NCBI RefSeq assembly: GCF_036345255.1 | Contig: NZ_CP107783.1 | Span: 6,494,001 to 6,558,000, forward strand | Origin: Streptomyces sp. NBC_00569 | GTDB taxonomy: Bacteria; Actinomycetota; Actinomycetes; Streptomycetales; Streptomycetaceae | Direction of reading: 5' to 3' | Length of the DNA: 64,000 nt | Shown here: one piece after another, positions 1 through 7,038 of the stretch | How the letters are laid out: each line of letters opens with the position of its first letter | Position numbering within the stretch: the first letter of the stretch is position 1 | Translations under genes and position numbers: made by a program | The notes under the pieces: model-generated | The model's database searches: none | What the model saw: the letters and a program-made list of their open reading frames with translations, nothing else | What the model was told of the DNA's origin: nothing

Positions 1-260
1 ATCACCAGGACGACCATCGTGCCGACGAGGGCGTACGAGATGAGGATGGCGGGTCCGGCCTTGGCGATGCCCGAACCGGAGCCGACGAAGAGGCCGGCAC
101 CGATCACACCGCCAATGGCGATCATCGACAGGTGCCGGTTCTTGAGTCCGGCCTTCAGCCCGTCGGGACCGTTGTTACCGGTCTGGCCGTCGTCAGGCTG
201 TGAATCTCCAGGATTGTGGGGCGCCTGGTCGGCCTTCGCAAGGGAGGGTTGCGAGGTCAT
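1..260 (-). CDS. Amino acid permease, N-terminal part
   Basis: The first 86 residues of a protein that runs off the left edge. A hydrophilic, Asn/Gln/Asp-rich head of about 38 residues is followed by KAGLKNRHLSMIAIGGVIGAG, the classic first-helix signature of the APC-superfamily amino acid permeases (GABA/AnsP type), and then GLFVGSGSGIAKAGPAILISY, which forms the unwound helix 1 substrate site and helix 2. The ATG at 260 has an AAGGA ribosome site 7 bases upstream. Role inferred: proton-coupled uptake of an amino acid across the cytoplasmic membrane. Substrate cannot be told from this end. It is divergent from rpiB. Confidence 0.85.
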   Translation of the reverse strand, partial: MTSQPSLAKADQAPHNPGDSQPDDGQTGNNGPDGLKAGLKNRHLSMIAIGGVIGAGLFVGSGSGIAKAGPAILISYALVGTMVVLV

Positions 261-421
261 GGACGAATCCTTAAGTCTCGGGTCACGAGCCCACGCATTC
301 AAACCCAGGGACGTACCGGACGGAAGACCTGACTCCGTATCGTGATTTTCGCCTCCGAGACGTTTGCGCGTAAACGAACGGCGACAACGACCCGACCGCG
401 CCGTGCCCGGGTGGGACGTGC

Positions 422-427
422 CACACT
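422..427 (+). promoter_or_regulatory. Likely -10 element of rpiB (leaderless)
   Basis: CACACT lies 7 bases before the ATG of rpiB and there is no SD-like sequence. This is the geometry of a Streptomyces leaderless promoter, in which transcription starts at or next to the start codon. The rest of the divergent gap 261-434 shows no other clear element. Confidence 0.45.
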
Positions 428-434
428 CGGACCC

Positions 435-920
435 ATGCGCGTGTACCTCGGCTCGGATCATGCCGGCTACGAACTCAAGAACCACCTCGTCGAATGGCTC
501 AAGGCCCACGGCCACGAGCCCGTCGACTGCGGGCCCCACATCTATGACGCCCAGGACGACTACCCTCCGTTCTGCCTCCGCGCCGCGGAGCGCACGGCGG
601 CGGACCCGGACGCCCTCGGCATCGTGATCGGCGGCTCCGGCAACGGCGAGCAGATCGCCGCGAACAAGGTGAAGGGCGTCCGTGCGGCCCTCGCCTGGAG
701 CGAGCAGACCGCCGCGCTGGGCCGTGAGCACAACGACGCGAACGTGGTCTCCATCGGCGGCCGCATGCACACGCAGGAAGAGGCGACGAAGTTCGTCGAG
801 ATCTTCCTCTCCACCCCGTACTCGGGCGAGGAGCGTCACACGCGCCGCATCGAGATGCTGTCGCGCTACGAGGAGACGGGCGACCTCCCCCCGATCCCGG
901 CCCACCACCCGCAGGACTGA
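435..920 (+). CDS. rpiB: Ribose-5-phosphate isomerase B
   Basis: 161 residues, the usual size for RpiB/LacAB isomerases. It interconverts ribose 5-phosphate and ribulose 5-phosphate in the pentose phosphate pathway. Visible hallmarks are the N-terminal MRVYLGSDHAGYELK, with the Asp-His pair that opens the sugar ring, the GIVIGGSGNGEQIAANK phosphate-binding loop, in which the actinobacterial type has Ser where E. coli RpiB has the catalytic Cys, and REHNDANVVSIGGR near residue 100. The open frame extends further upstream, but homology begins at this ATG, which also sits at leaderless distance from a -10-like box. Confidence 0.96.
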   Translation: MRVYLGSDHAGYELKNHLVEWLKAHGHEPVDCGPHIYDAQDDYPPFCLRAAERTAADPDALGIVIGGSGNGEQIAANKVKGVRAALAWSEQTAALGREHNDANVVSIGGRMHTQEEATKFVEIFLSTPYSGEERHTRRIEMLSRYEETGDLPPIPAHHPQD

Positions 921-947
921 CTCAGCCCCTCGATCCAGCCCCTCCGG

Positions 948-1012
948 CGTTCGAGGAGCGGGGTCTGGGGCGGAGCCCCAGGACTTTCGGGAAGGGGTGG
1001 GCCGGGGGAGAG
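948..1012. repeat. Streptomyces-type intergenic GC repeat
   Basis: The rpiB-nei gap contains a GTTCGAGGAGCGGGG-like stretch, a small inverted repeat GGGGC (967-971) / GCCCC (975-979), and then a GGACTTTCGGGAAGGGG-like stretch. I recognise this word order from memory as a very common intergenic repeat of Streptomyces genomes. Function is unknown; it may form a small hairpin between rpiB and nei. Confidence 0.55.
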
Positions 1013-1055
1013 AATCCCCCGGCCCGCCCCCACCAACCCCAGGAGACAGAGACCC

Positions 1056-1868
1056 GTGCCAGAGGGCCACACCATCCACCGCCTGGCCCAGGACCACCTG
1101 GAGCGCTTCGCCGGCCGGCCGGTGAGCGTCCGCAGCCCGCAGGGCAAGTTCTCCGACAGCTCCGCCCTCCTGGACGGCCTGGTCCTCGACGGGGTGGACG
1201 CCCACGGCAAGCACCTCTTCCTGGGCTTCGCGGAAACCGGCTGGATCCACATCCACCTGGGCCTCTTCGGCAAGTACGCCCTTGGAACGACTCCCGCCCC
1301 GCCGCCCACGGACACGGTCCGCCTGCGGCTGCTGAGCGACACGCACTACTCCGACCTGCGCGGCCCCACGACCTGCGCCCTGATCACGGGCGCCGAGAAG
1401 CAGGCGATACACGACCGTCTCGGCCCCGACCCGCTCAGGAACGGCGACGACCCGGACCGCGCCTGGCGCCGTATCTCCCGCAGCCGCACCACCGTCGCCG
1501 CGCTGCTCATGGACCAGAAGATCATCGGGGGCGTCGGCAACGTCTACCGCGCCGAGGTCCTCTTCCGGCACGGCATCGACCCGTACACCCCGGGCAAGGA
1601 CCTCACGTCCGACGAGTGGACGGCGATCTGGACGGACCTGGTGGCGCTGATGCGCGAGGGCGTCCGGCACAACCGCATCGACACCGTCCGCCCGGAGCAC
1701 ACCCCCGAGGCGATGGGCCGCCCGCCGCGCGTCGACGACCACGGCGGCGAGGTGTACGTCTACCGGCGGGCCACGATGCCCTGCCATCTGTGCGGCACGG
1801 AGATCCGCACGGCGTCCCTCGCGGCCCGCAACCTCTTCTGGTGCCCGAGGTGCCAGCCGCCCCGCTGA
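1056..1868 (+). CDS. nei: Fpg/Nei family DNA glycosylase (endonuclease VIII-like)
   Basis: 270 residues. A bifunctional base-excision repair enzyme that removes oxidised bases and nicks the abasic site. The mature protein begins Pro-Glu-Gly-His (the N-terminal Pro is the Schiff-base nucleophile and Glu3 the acid). The HGKHLFL segment holds the conserved Lys, residues around 150-175 form the helix-two-turn-helix with DQKIIGGVGNVYRAE, and the C-terminus carries a zinc finger with two CxxC pairs (CHLCG and CPRCQ). The PEGHT start favours the actinobacterial Nei group over Fpg/MutM, which begins PELPE. GTG start with AGGAGAC 9 bases upstream. Confidence 0.93.
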   Translation: MPEGHTIHRLAQDHLERFAGRPVSVRSPQGKFSDSSALLDGLVLDGVDAHGKHLFLGFAETGWIHIHLGLFGKYALGTTPAPPPTDTVRLRLLSDTHYSDLRGPTTCALITGAEKQAIHDRLGPDPLRNGDDPDRAWRRISRSRTTVAALLMDQKIIGGVGNVYRAEVLFRHGIDPYTPGKDLTSDEWTAIWTDLVALMREGVRHNRIDTVRPEHTPEAMGRPPRVDDHGGEVYVYRRATMPCHLCGTEIRTASLAARNLFWCPRCQPPR

Positions 1869-1890
1869 CCCGCACCCGACACCCGCCGCG

Positions 1891-3120
1891 TCAGAACCCG
1901 TGCGGCAGCCAGGGCGCCACGGTCGACCCGAACGCGAGCGCCGCCTCGTCGACCGCGCCGGGACGCAGTTCCGGCACCCGGCCGGCCGCCGCCAGCGCCG
2001 AGAGCGACGTGTCACCGAGGTAGACCGTGGCCAACTCCCGTACGGACAGGGCGAGATCGGCGTCGTCGTCGGTGCGCTTGCAGGACGCCCCCTTCGCGTC
2101 CCCGGTCAGCCGCCACCGCCCCGCGTTCCACGGACAGAACTCGTCCGTCACGTCCAGGACGACGTCGACCGGCGCCTGATATGTGCGGGCCTCCAGCGCG
2201 GCCCCGAGGTCCACGAGCCGTACGTGCATCGAGTCCCGCAGCCGCACCTGGCACCGCCGGATGTCACTGACGAGGGAGAACAGCGGGTCGTCGACCGGCC
2301 GGTTGCGTGCCTGGACGGTCGACGTCAGGTCGATGTCCAGGAGGAAGCGCCACAGCGCCGCGTACGCCGCCGGGTCGAGCGCGTCGATGTGCCGCAGCGT
2401 GATCCGGCCCTTGGGACCGGCCGCGTCCCACTCGGGCTTGTTGTGGAACCGGACGTAGCCGACCGTCTCGCCGTCCCGCTCGGCCAGCACGCACTGCATC
2501 GGCGACGCGCCCTCGCGCTCCGACGGAGGGTCGAGCAGCGGCAGCCGCTCCCAGCCGGGCCTGCGGGCGAGCATGCCGGGCCGGGTGCCGATCGTCCGCA
2601 CGTACACGGCCTCGCACGCGGCGGCCGCCTCGGCGACGTCGGCGAACCGCAGCCGAACGTCGTCCGTGCCCGCCGGGGCGTTGATCCGCACCCGCGTCGA
2701 GTCGATCTCCACGCTCGCCTGCCGCGTCGCGATCCCGTACCCGAAGCGGCCGTAGATCGCGGGCTCGGACGCGGTGAGCACGGCGAGCGGCTCGCCCCAG
2801 GACCGTACGTCGTCGAGCTGGCGCCGCATCATCGACGTCAGGACCCCGCGCCGCCGGTCGGTCGCCGCGACGGACACCATCGTGACGCCCGCCGCCGGGA
2901 CCTGGGCCCCGCCCGGCACCGTCACCCGGAACGTGAACGCCCCCGCCGTCCCCACGCACCGGTCGCCGTCCCACACGCCGATGGACCGGTCGAACTCGGT
3001 GAGGTCGTCCCACAGCGCGCGTTCCTCGGGCGCTTCGGGAACTCCTCCGAAGGCCAGCTCCAGCTTCGCGTACCACTCGTGCCAGTTCTCCCGGCGCAGC
3101 ACCCGTACGTCCATCGTCAT
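1891..3120 (-). CDS. Eis-like GNAT N-acetyltransferase
   Basis: 409 residues, matching the Eis family: an N-terminal GNAT domain (about 1-150, with VSVAATDRRRGVLTSMMRRQ forming the acetyl-CoA pyrophosphate loop, V/I-x-x-x-x-RRRG-x-x), a second degenerate GNAT domain (about 160-290) and a C-terminal SCP2-like sterol-carrier fold (about 300-409). It ends in Phe with the free C-terminal carboxylate that acts as base in Eis enzymes. Known Eis proteins acetylate aminoglycosides or lysines; the substrate here is unknown. It runs convergent with nei and divergent from the phosphatase gene. ATG at 3120 with a GGGAT site upstream; the second Met two codons in is an alternative. Confidence 0.88.
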   Translation of the reverse strand: MTMDVRVLRRENWHEWYAKLELAFGGVPEAPEERALWDDLTEFDRSIGVWDGDRCVGTAGAFTFRVTVPGGAQVPAAGVTMVSVAATDRRRGVLTSMMRRQLDDVRSWGEPLAVLTASEPAIYGRFGYGIATRQASVEIDSTRVRINAPAGTDDVRLRFADVAEAAAACEAVYVRTIGTRPGMLARRPGWERLPLLDPPSEREGASPMQCVLAERDGETVGYVRFHNKPEWDAAGPKGRITLRHIDALDPAAYAALWRFLLDIDLTSTVQARNRPVDDPLFSLVSDIRRCQVRLRDSMHVRLVDLGAALEARTYQAPVDVVLDVTDEFCPWNAGRWRLTGDAKGASCKRTDDDADLALSVRELATVYLGDTSLSALAAAGRVPELRPGAVDEAALAFGSTVAPWLPHGF

Positions 3121-3257
3121 GAGCCATCCCTACCAGGACACCGTGGACGAAGCGAGAGATTTTCCCCGCCCCGGGAAGGCGCCGGAGCTGCCTGGAAGAC
3201 GGACAAGTGGGACCTCCCGTGCGAAGCAGCTGGCCCGATGGATAAGGTCCACGAGCA

Positions 3258-4406
3258 ATGGCAGGACGACGCGCGCAAGCCGAGACGTTTCCGGCCCGGA
3301 TGAAGATGAGACTGCACCGGGCTCGCATCGGCATGCGCAGATCGGGTGTCGACTACTTCCGCGGCGACGGTTCCGACTGGGTCGCGATGGTGGGCCTGCT
3401 CCTCATGGTCCCGGTCATCGCCTGCGGCACCCTCCTCAACTCGGTCTGGTGCTCCCCGACGGCGCTCGTCCTGCCCATCGTGGCGGGCGGACTGCTGCTG
3501 CGCCCGGCCAGCCTCCTCGGCCTGTACGCGGCGGCCGCCGCGGCGCTCATCGTGGAGTCGGTCAGACTCGGCCCGTACTCGGAGGGCGCCGCCCGGGTCA
3601 CCCCCGGCACCGTCCTGGTCGTGGCCGCCTGCGGTTTCTTCGGCCTGCTCATAGCCCAGTTCCGCAGCCGGGTCGGCGTGCCGTGGCGGCGCGGCGGCAC
3701 GATGCTGTTCGACCTGCGTGAACGCATCCGCGTACAGAGCAAGTTGCCGCAGCTGCCCAAGAGCTGGCACCGCGAGATGGCGCTGCGCCCCGCCGGAGGC
3801 CAGTCCTTCTCCGGCGACTTCGTCGTCGCGGCCCGCACGAACGGCGGCCGCACGCTGGAGGTGGTCCTCACCGACGTGTCGGGCAAGGGCATGGACGCGG
3901 GATCGAGGGCGCTGCTCCTGTCCGGAGCCTTCGGCGGACTCCTCGGCTCCCTGCCGCCGCACGCCTTCCTGCCGGCCGCCAACGGCTATCTGCTCCGCCA
4001 GGACTGGGACGAGGGCTTCGCCACGTCCATCCACCTCGTCCTCGACCTGGAGTCGGGCGACTACGAACTCTTCTCGGCGGGGCACCCGCCGGGCCTCCAG
4101 CTCAGCGCGGGCAGCGGACGCTGGGAGGAGAAGGCCGCTGAGGGCCCGCTCCTCGGCGTCTACGACGGCGCGCAGTTCGACTCCACCAAGGGCTCCCTGC
4201 GCCCCGGCGACGTCCTGATGCTCTTCACGGACGGCCTGGTGGAGACGTCCGACCGCGACATCACCGAGGGCATCGACCGCCTCACCGGGGAAGCGGACCG
4301 CTATGTGTCGGGCGGGTTCCACGGCGCGGCCTGGCACCTGATCGAGGCGGTGGCCAAGGACGTCAACGACGACCGCGCGCTGCTGCTGATCTGCAGGGAC
4401 ACGTGA
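3258..4406 (+). CDS. Membrane PP2C/SpoIIE-type serine phosphatase
   Basis: 382 residues. Residues about 42-135 form three to four membrane helices (WVAMVGLLLMVPVIACGTLL, PIVAGGLLLRPASLLGLY, VLVVAACGFFGLLIA). The rest is a SpoIIE/RsbU-type PP2C catalytic domain with QSFSGDFV and TDVSGKGMDA metal-binding motifs, SAGHPP and LFTDGLVE. Such proteins dephosphorylate anti-sigma factor antagonists to switch on alternative sigma factors; Streptomyces has dozens, mostly of unknown target. No sensor domain other than the membrane part is present. Start ATG at 3258 has a weak AAGG site; Mets at about 3301-3307 are possible alternatives. Confidence 0.9.
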   Translation: MAGRRAQAETFPARMKMRLHRARIGMRRSGVDYFRGDGSDWVAMVGLLLMVPVIACGTLLNSVWCSPTALVLPIVAGGLLLRPASLLGLYAAAAAALIVESVRLGPYSEGAARVTPGTVLVVAACGFFGLLIAQFRSRVGVPWRRGGTMLFDLRERIRVQSKLPQLPKSWHREMALRPAGGQSFSGDFVVAARTNGGRTLEVVLTDVSGKGMDAGSRALLLSGAFGGLLGSLPPHAFLPAANGYLLRQDWDEGFATSIHLVLDLESGDYELFSAGHPPGLQLSAGSGRWEEKAAEGPLLGVYDGAQFDSTKGSLRPGDVLMLFTDGLVETSDRDITEGIDRLTGEADRYVSGGFHGAAWHLIEAVAKDVNDDRALLLICRDT

Positions 4407-4460
4407 CGGCTCCGCCGGGGTGCGGATCCCTGGCCGGGTGCGGCGTACGTCGTCGCCGGT

Positions 4461-4569
4461 CGCGCGGCTCCCCGCGCCCCTGAAGGCATGCGGCTTCGCC
4501 GCAGCCTCGTCAAGCACCTCTGAGACGGGCGCACGAAGTGCGCATCTCAGGGGCGCGGGGAACTGCGCG
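4461..4569. repeat. Long inverted repeat between two convergent genes
   Basis: A 23-base arm at 4461-4483 pairs with 4547-4569 with two mismatches, enclosing two smaller hairpins (GCGGCTTCGCCGC and GCGCACGAAGTGCGC). The right arm (GGGGCGCGGGGAACTGCGCG) is a widely dispersed Streptomyces intergenic repeat, as I recall it. Because the flanking genes are convergent it could serve as a bidirectional terminator, although no T-run follows. The remaining bases of the 4407-4627 gap show nothing coding. Confidence 0.6.
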
Positions 4570-4627
4570 ACCAGCCACAGAAGACGCGCACCCGGCAACG
4601 AGAGCTCGCCCCCACGGCGCGCATCCG

Positions 4628-5809
4628 TCACACCCCGGCGCCCACCCGTTCCTCGAGGGGCGCCCCGTTCCCCCGCCCCCCTGGAAGGCGACGCGCGAGC
4701 CATTCCGAGCGGCCCGCCGCCAGCGGGCCGAGGACCGCGAGCAGGAGCACATAGCCCGCGATGAACGGCGACAGCCGCTCGTCCAGGCCCGCGCCCGCGG
4801 CCATCGTGGCGAGGATCAGGGCGAACTCGCCCCGGGCGAGCAGCGTCGTGGAGATGTTCGCGGCGGGGCCGGGCCCGAACCCGTACACGCGCGCCGCGCC
4901 GAGTCCCGCGAGCACGTTCATCACCAGTGTCACCGCGACAGCGGCCAGCACCGGCCACAGCACCGTCGGCAGGTCGCCCGGGTCGATGGAGAGGCCGAAC
5001 GCGAAGAAGAAGATCGCGCCGAACGCGTCCCGCAGGGGGTGCACGAGCTTGCGGATGCGCTCGCCCGAGGTGGTGGAGCCGAGCATGAGGCCGACCATGA
5101 ACGCGCCGATCGCGTCCGCGACCCCGAACCACTCGGAGACCCCGGCGACGAACACGGCCGCGCCGAGGAAGGAGATGACGAGGAGCTCGTCGTCCTTGGT
5201 GTTGAAGAGATGGCCCACGATGCGGGTGCCGAAGCGCGCCGCGAGCGCGAGCAGCAGAAGGAAGCCGAAGGCCTTGCCACCGTCCATGACCGCCGACGCC
5301 AGGCTGTCCGCGCCGGACAGGATCGGCTGGAGCGCGGCCAGGTAGAGGGCCAGGAAGATGTCCTCGACGACGATGATCCCGAGGATCGGCCTGGTCTCCG
5401 GGTTGCCGAGGCGGCCGGTGTCGACCAGCACCTTCGTGACGATCGCCGACGAGGAGATGCCGAGGACCCCGGCGAGGACCAGAGCCTCGGAGGTGCCCCA
5501 GCCGAGGGCGAATCCGAAGCCGAGGCCCGCGCCGACGTTCAGCGCGAGGTACGTGCCCCCGGCGACGGCCATCTTCCGGCCGCCGGTCCTGAGGTCGTCC
5601 AGATGGAACTCGAGGCCCAGGTAGAAGAGCAGCAGGACCAGGCCGAGCGCGGAGAGCATCTCCAGGTCGTGCGGGTCGGCGACCAGCACGATGCCGGGCG
5701 TGTGGGGGCCGAGGAGGATCCCGGCCAGGATGAACAGGGGGATGGTGGGAAGTCCGATGCGTCCGCCGAGGCGGGCGAGGACGGCGGCGGCGAGAAAGGC
5801 GCCGCCCAT
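4628..5809 (-). CDS. CPA2-type cation:proton antiporter (KefB-like)
   Basis: 393 residues from the ATG at 5809; about 11-12 hydrophobic helices cover nearly the whole protein. LPTIPLFILAGILLGPHTPG near the N-terminus, LFYLGLEFHLDDLR, GISSSAIVTKVL and the FGVADAIGAFMVGL segment are the marks of the Na+/H+ exchanger domain of CPA2 transporters. There is no C-terminal TrkA-N domain, so it is shorter than E. coli KefB/KefC. Expected role: potassium or sodium efflux against protons and pH balance. The 5' end is uncertain. The ATG at 5809 lacks an SD site, while a GGAAGGAA at 5844-5851 sits 7 bases before an in-frame ATC at 5836, adding nine residues. Confidence 0.88.
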   Translation of the reverse strand: MGGAFLAAAVLARLGGRIGLPTIPLFILAGILLGPHTPGIVLVADPHDLEMLSALGLVLLLFYLGLEFHLDDLRTGGRKMAVAGGTYLALNVGAGLGFGFALGWGTSEALVLAGVLGISSSAIVTKVLVDTGRLGNPETRPILGIIVVEDIFLALYLAALQPILSGADSLASAVMDGGKAFGFLLLLALAARFGTRIVGHLFNTKDDELLVISFLGAAVFVAGVSEWFGVADAIGAFMVGLMLGSTTSGERIRKLVHPLRDAFGAIFFFAFGLSIDPGDLPTVLWPVLAAVAVTLVMNVLAGLGAARVYGFGPGPAANISTTLLARGEFALILATMAAGAGLDERLSPFIAGYVLLLAVLGPLAAGRSEWLARRLPGGRGNGAPLEERVGAGV

Positions 5810-5910
5810 GGCTATCAGGGTGTCTGCATGTCCGATGGGTCCGTTCCTTCCGTTCTTGGCTCGGTCAAAGGGATGGCTCAGGTCAAGAGATGGTCAAGAA
5901 CGCGTCAATA

Positions 5911-5925
5911 GTTAGCTTACCAAAC
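5911..5925. promoter_or_regulatory. Candidate operator, alternating quasi-palindrome
   Basis: GTTAGCTTACCAAAC reads on the other strand as GTTTGGTAAGCTAAC; positions 1-3, 5, 7, 9, 11 and 13-15 are perfectly symmetric. It lies in an unusually AT-rich spot between the divergent antiporter and ABC transporter genes, where a MarR- or TetR-type operator would be expected. No regulator gene is adjacent. The rest of 5837-6047 has several TTGACC words on the minus strand but no promoter I can fix. Confidence 0.35.
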
Positions 5926-6047
5926 CATTTTCGGGGCGCGGGGTGGGGTTCTCCCCACCCCCGTTTCGCCAGCGGTCCTCATGGTCGGGAAGGCCCCCTA
6001 ATCCGTACGTTCGAGACATCGAATCCGGCATGTACGAGAGGGCGACC

Positions 6048-6839
6048 ATGGGCCTGCGCAAGAAGCGGCACGACGAGGCACCGCGGGACGACAGGTGGGC
6101 CGTCGAACTGCGCGGAGTCCGCCGTCAGTACGGCCGCGGCGGCGGCGCGGTGCACGCCCTGCGCGGCATCGACCTCGCCCTGCCCCGCGGCAGCTTCACC
6201 GCCGTCATGGGCCCCTCCGGCTCCGGCAAGTCCACGTTCCTCCAGTGCGCGGCCGGCCTGGACCGCCCCACCGACGGCACCGTCCACCTCGGCGGCACCC
6301 TCATCACCGGCATGAGCGAGAACAGGCTCACCGCCCTGCGCCGCACCCGCCTCGGCTTCGTCTTCCAGGCCTTCAACCTGCTGCCCTCGCTCACCGTCGA
6401 GCAGAACGTCGTCCTGCCCATGCGCCTCGCGGGACACCGCCCCGACCGGCGCCGCGCCGCCGAGGTCCTCGCCCAGGTCGGCCTCGGCGACAAGGGCAAG
6501 CGGCGTCCGGGCCAGCTCTCCGGCGGCCAGCAGCAGCGCGTCGCCATCGCCCGCGCCCTGATCACCCGCCCCGACGTCGTCTTCGCCGACGAGCCCACCG
6601 GGGCCCTCGACACGACAACGGCCGCCGACATCCTGGGACTTCTGCGCACGGCCGTCGACGGCATGGGCGCCACCGTCGTCATGGTCACGCACGACCCGGC
6701 CGCCGCGGCCTACGCCGACCGCGTCCTGTTCCTCGCCGACGGCCGGTTCGTCGACCAGCTGCAGGGCGCGTCCGCGCGGACGATCGCCGCCCGCATGGCG
6801 ACCCTGGCGGCCCCCGCCTCCGCGGGAGTGGCCGCCTGA
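6048..6839 (+). CDS. ABC transporter ATP-binding protein (MacB/LolD type)
   Basis: 263 residues. Walker [10 protein letters not shown] (about residue 57), Q-loop [13 protein letters not shown], signature [15 protein letters not shown], Walker [15 protein letters not shown], and H-loop VTHDPAAA. The spacing and the [12 protein letters not shown] segment fit the MacB/LolD class that powers FtsX-like permeases. Role: couples ATP hydrolysis to the neighbouring permease, probably in export of a peptide, lipid or antibiotic. The ATG at 6048 has GAGAGG 7 bases upstream; a further in-frame ATG at 6030 is less well placed. Its stop overlaps the permease start by one base. Confidence 0.93.
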   Translation: MGLRKKRHDEAPRDDRWAVELRGVRRQYGRGGGAVHALRGIDLALPRGSFTAVMGPSGSGKSTFLQCAAGLDRPTDGTVHLGGTLITGMSENRLTALRRTRLGFVFQAFNLLPSLTVEQNVVLPMRLAGHRPDRRRAAEVLAQVGLGDKGKRRPGQLSGGQQQRVAIARALITRPDVVFADEPTGALDTTTAADILGLLRTAVDGMGATVVMVTHDPAAAAYADRVLFLADGRFVDQLQGASARTIAARMATLAAPASAGVAA

Positions 6840-6985
6840 TGGTCCCCAACGGCCTCGCCCGCGCCGCCGTCCGCTTCAAGCCCGCGGCCTTCGCCGGCAC
6901 CTTCGTCGCCCTGATGATGGCCGCGATGATCGTCTCGGCCTGCGGCATCCTCCTGGAGACCGGCGTACGCGCCAGTGTCCCGCCC

Positions 6986-7038
6986 GAGCTCCCCCAAGCT
7001 CTCGGCTTCGCCCGAGCAGGGGGGACCCCCATCTCGGG
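6986..7038. repeat. Palindromic miniature repeat inside the permease gene
   Basis: CCCCC (6991-6995) pairs with GGGGG (7019-7023) and, inside it, GCTC-t-CGG (6998-7005) pairs with CCGAGC (7012-7017), followed by a second ACCCCC that can also pair with the G-run. From memory this word set (CCCCAAGCTCTCGGCTTCG with GAGCAGGGGG) is dispersed in many copies in Streptomyces genomes. Here it replaces a few codons of the extracytoplasmic domain start and puts the gene out of frame. Confidence 0.6.

Noticed and set aside
3117..5132. A 671-residue minus-strand open frame across the phosphatase
   Set aside because: Overlaps three genes with real motifs and shows none itself.
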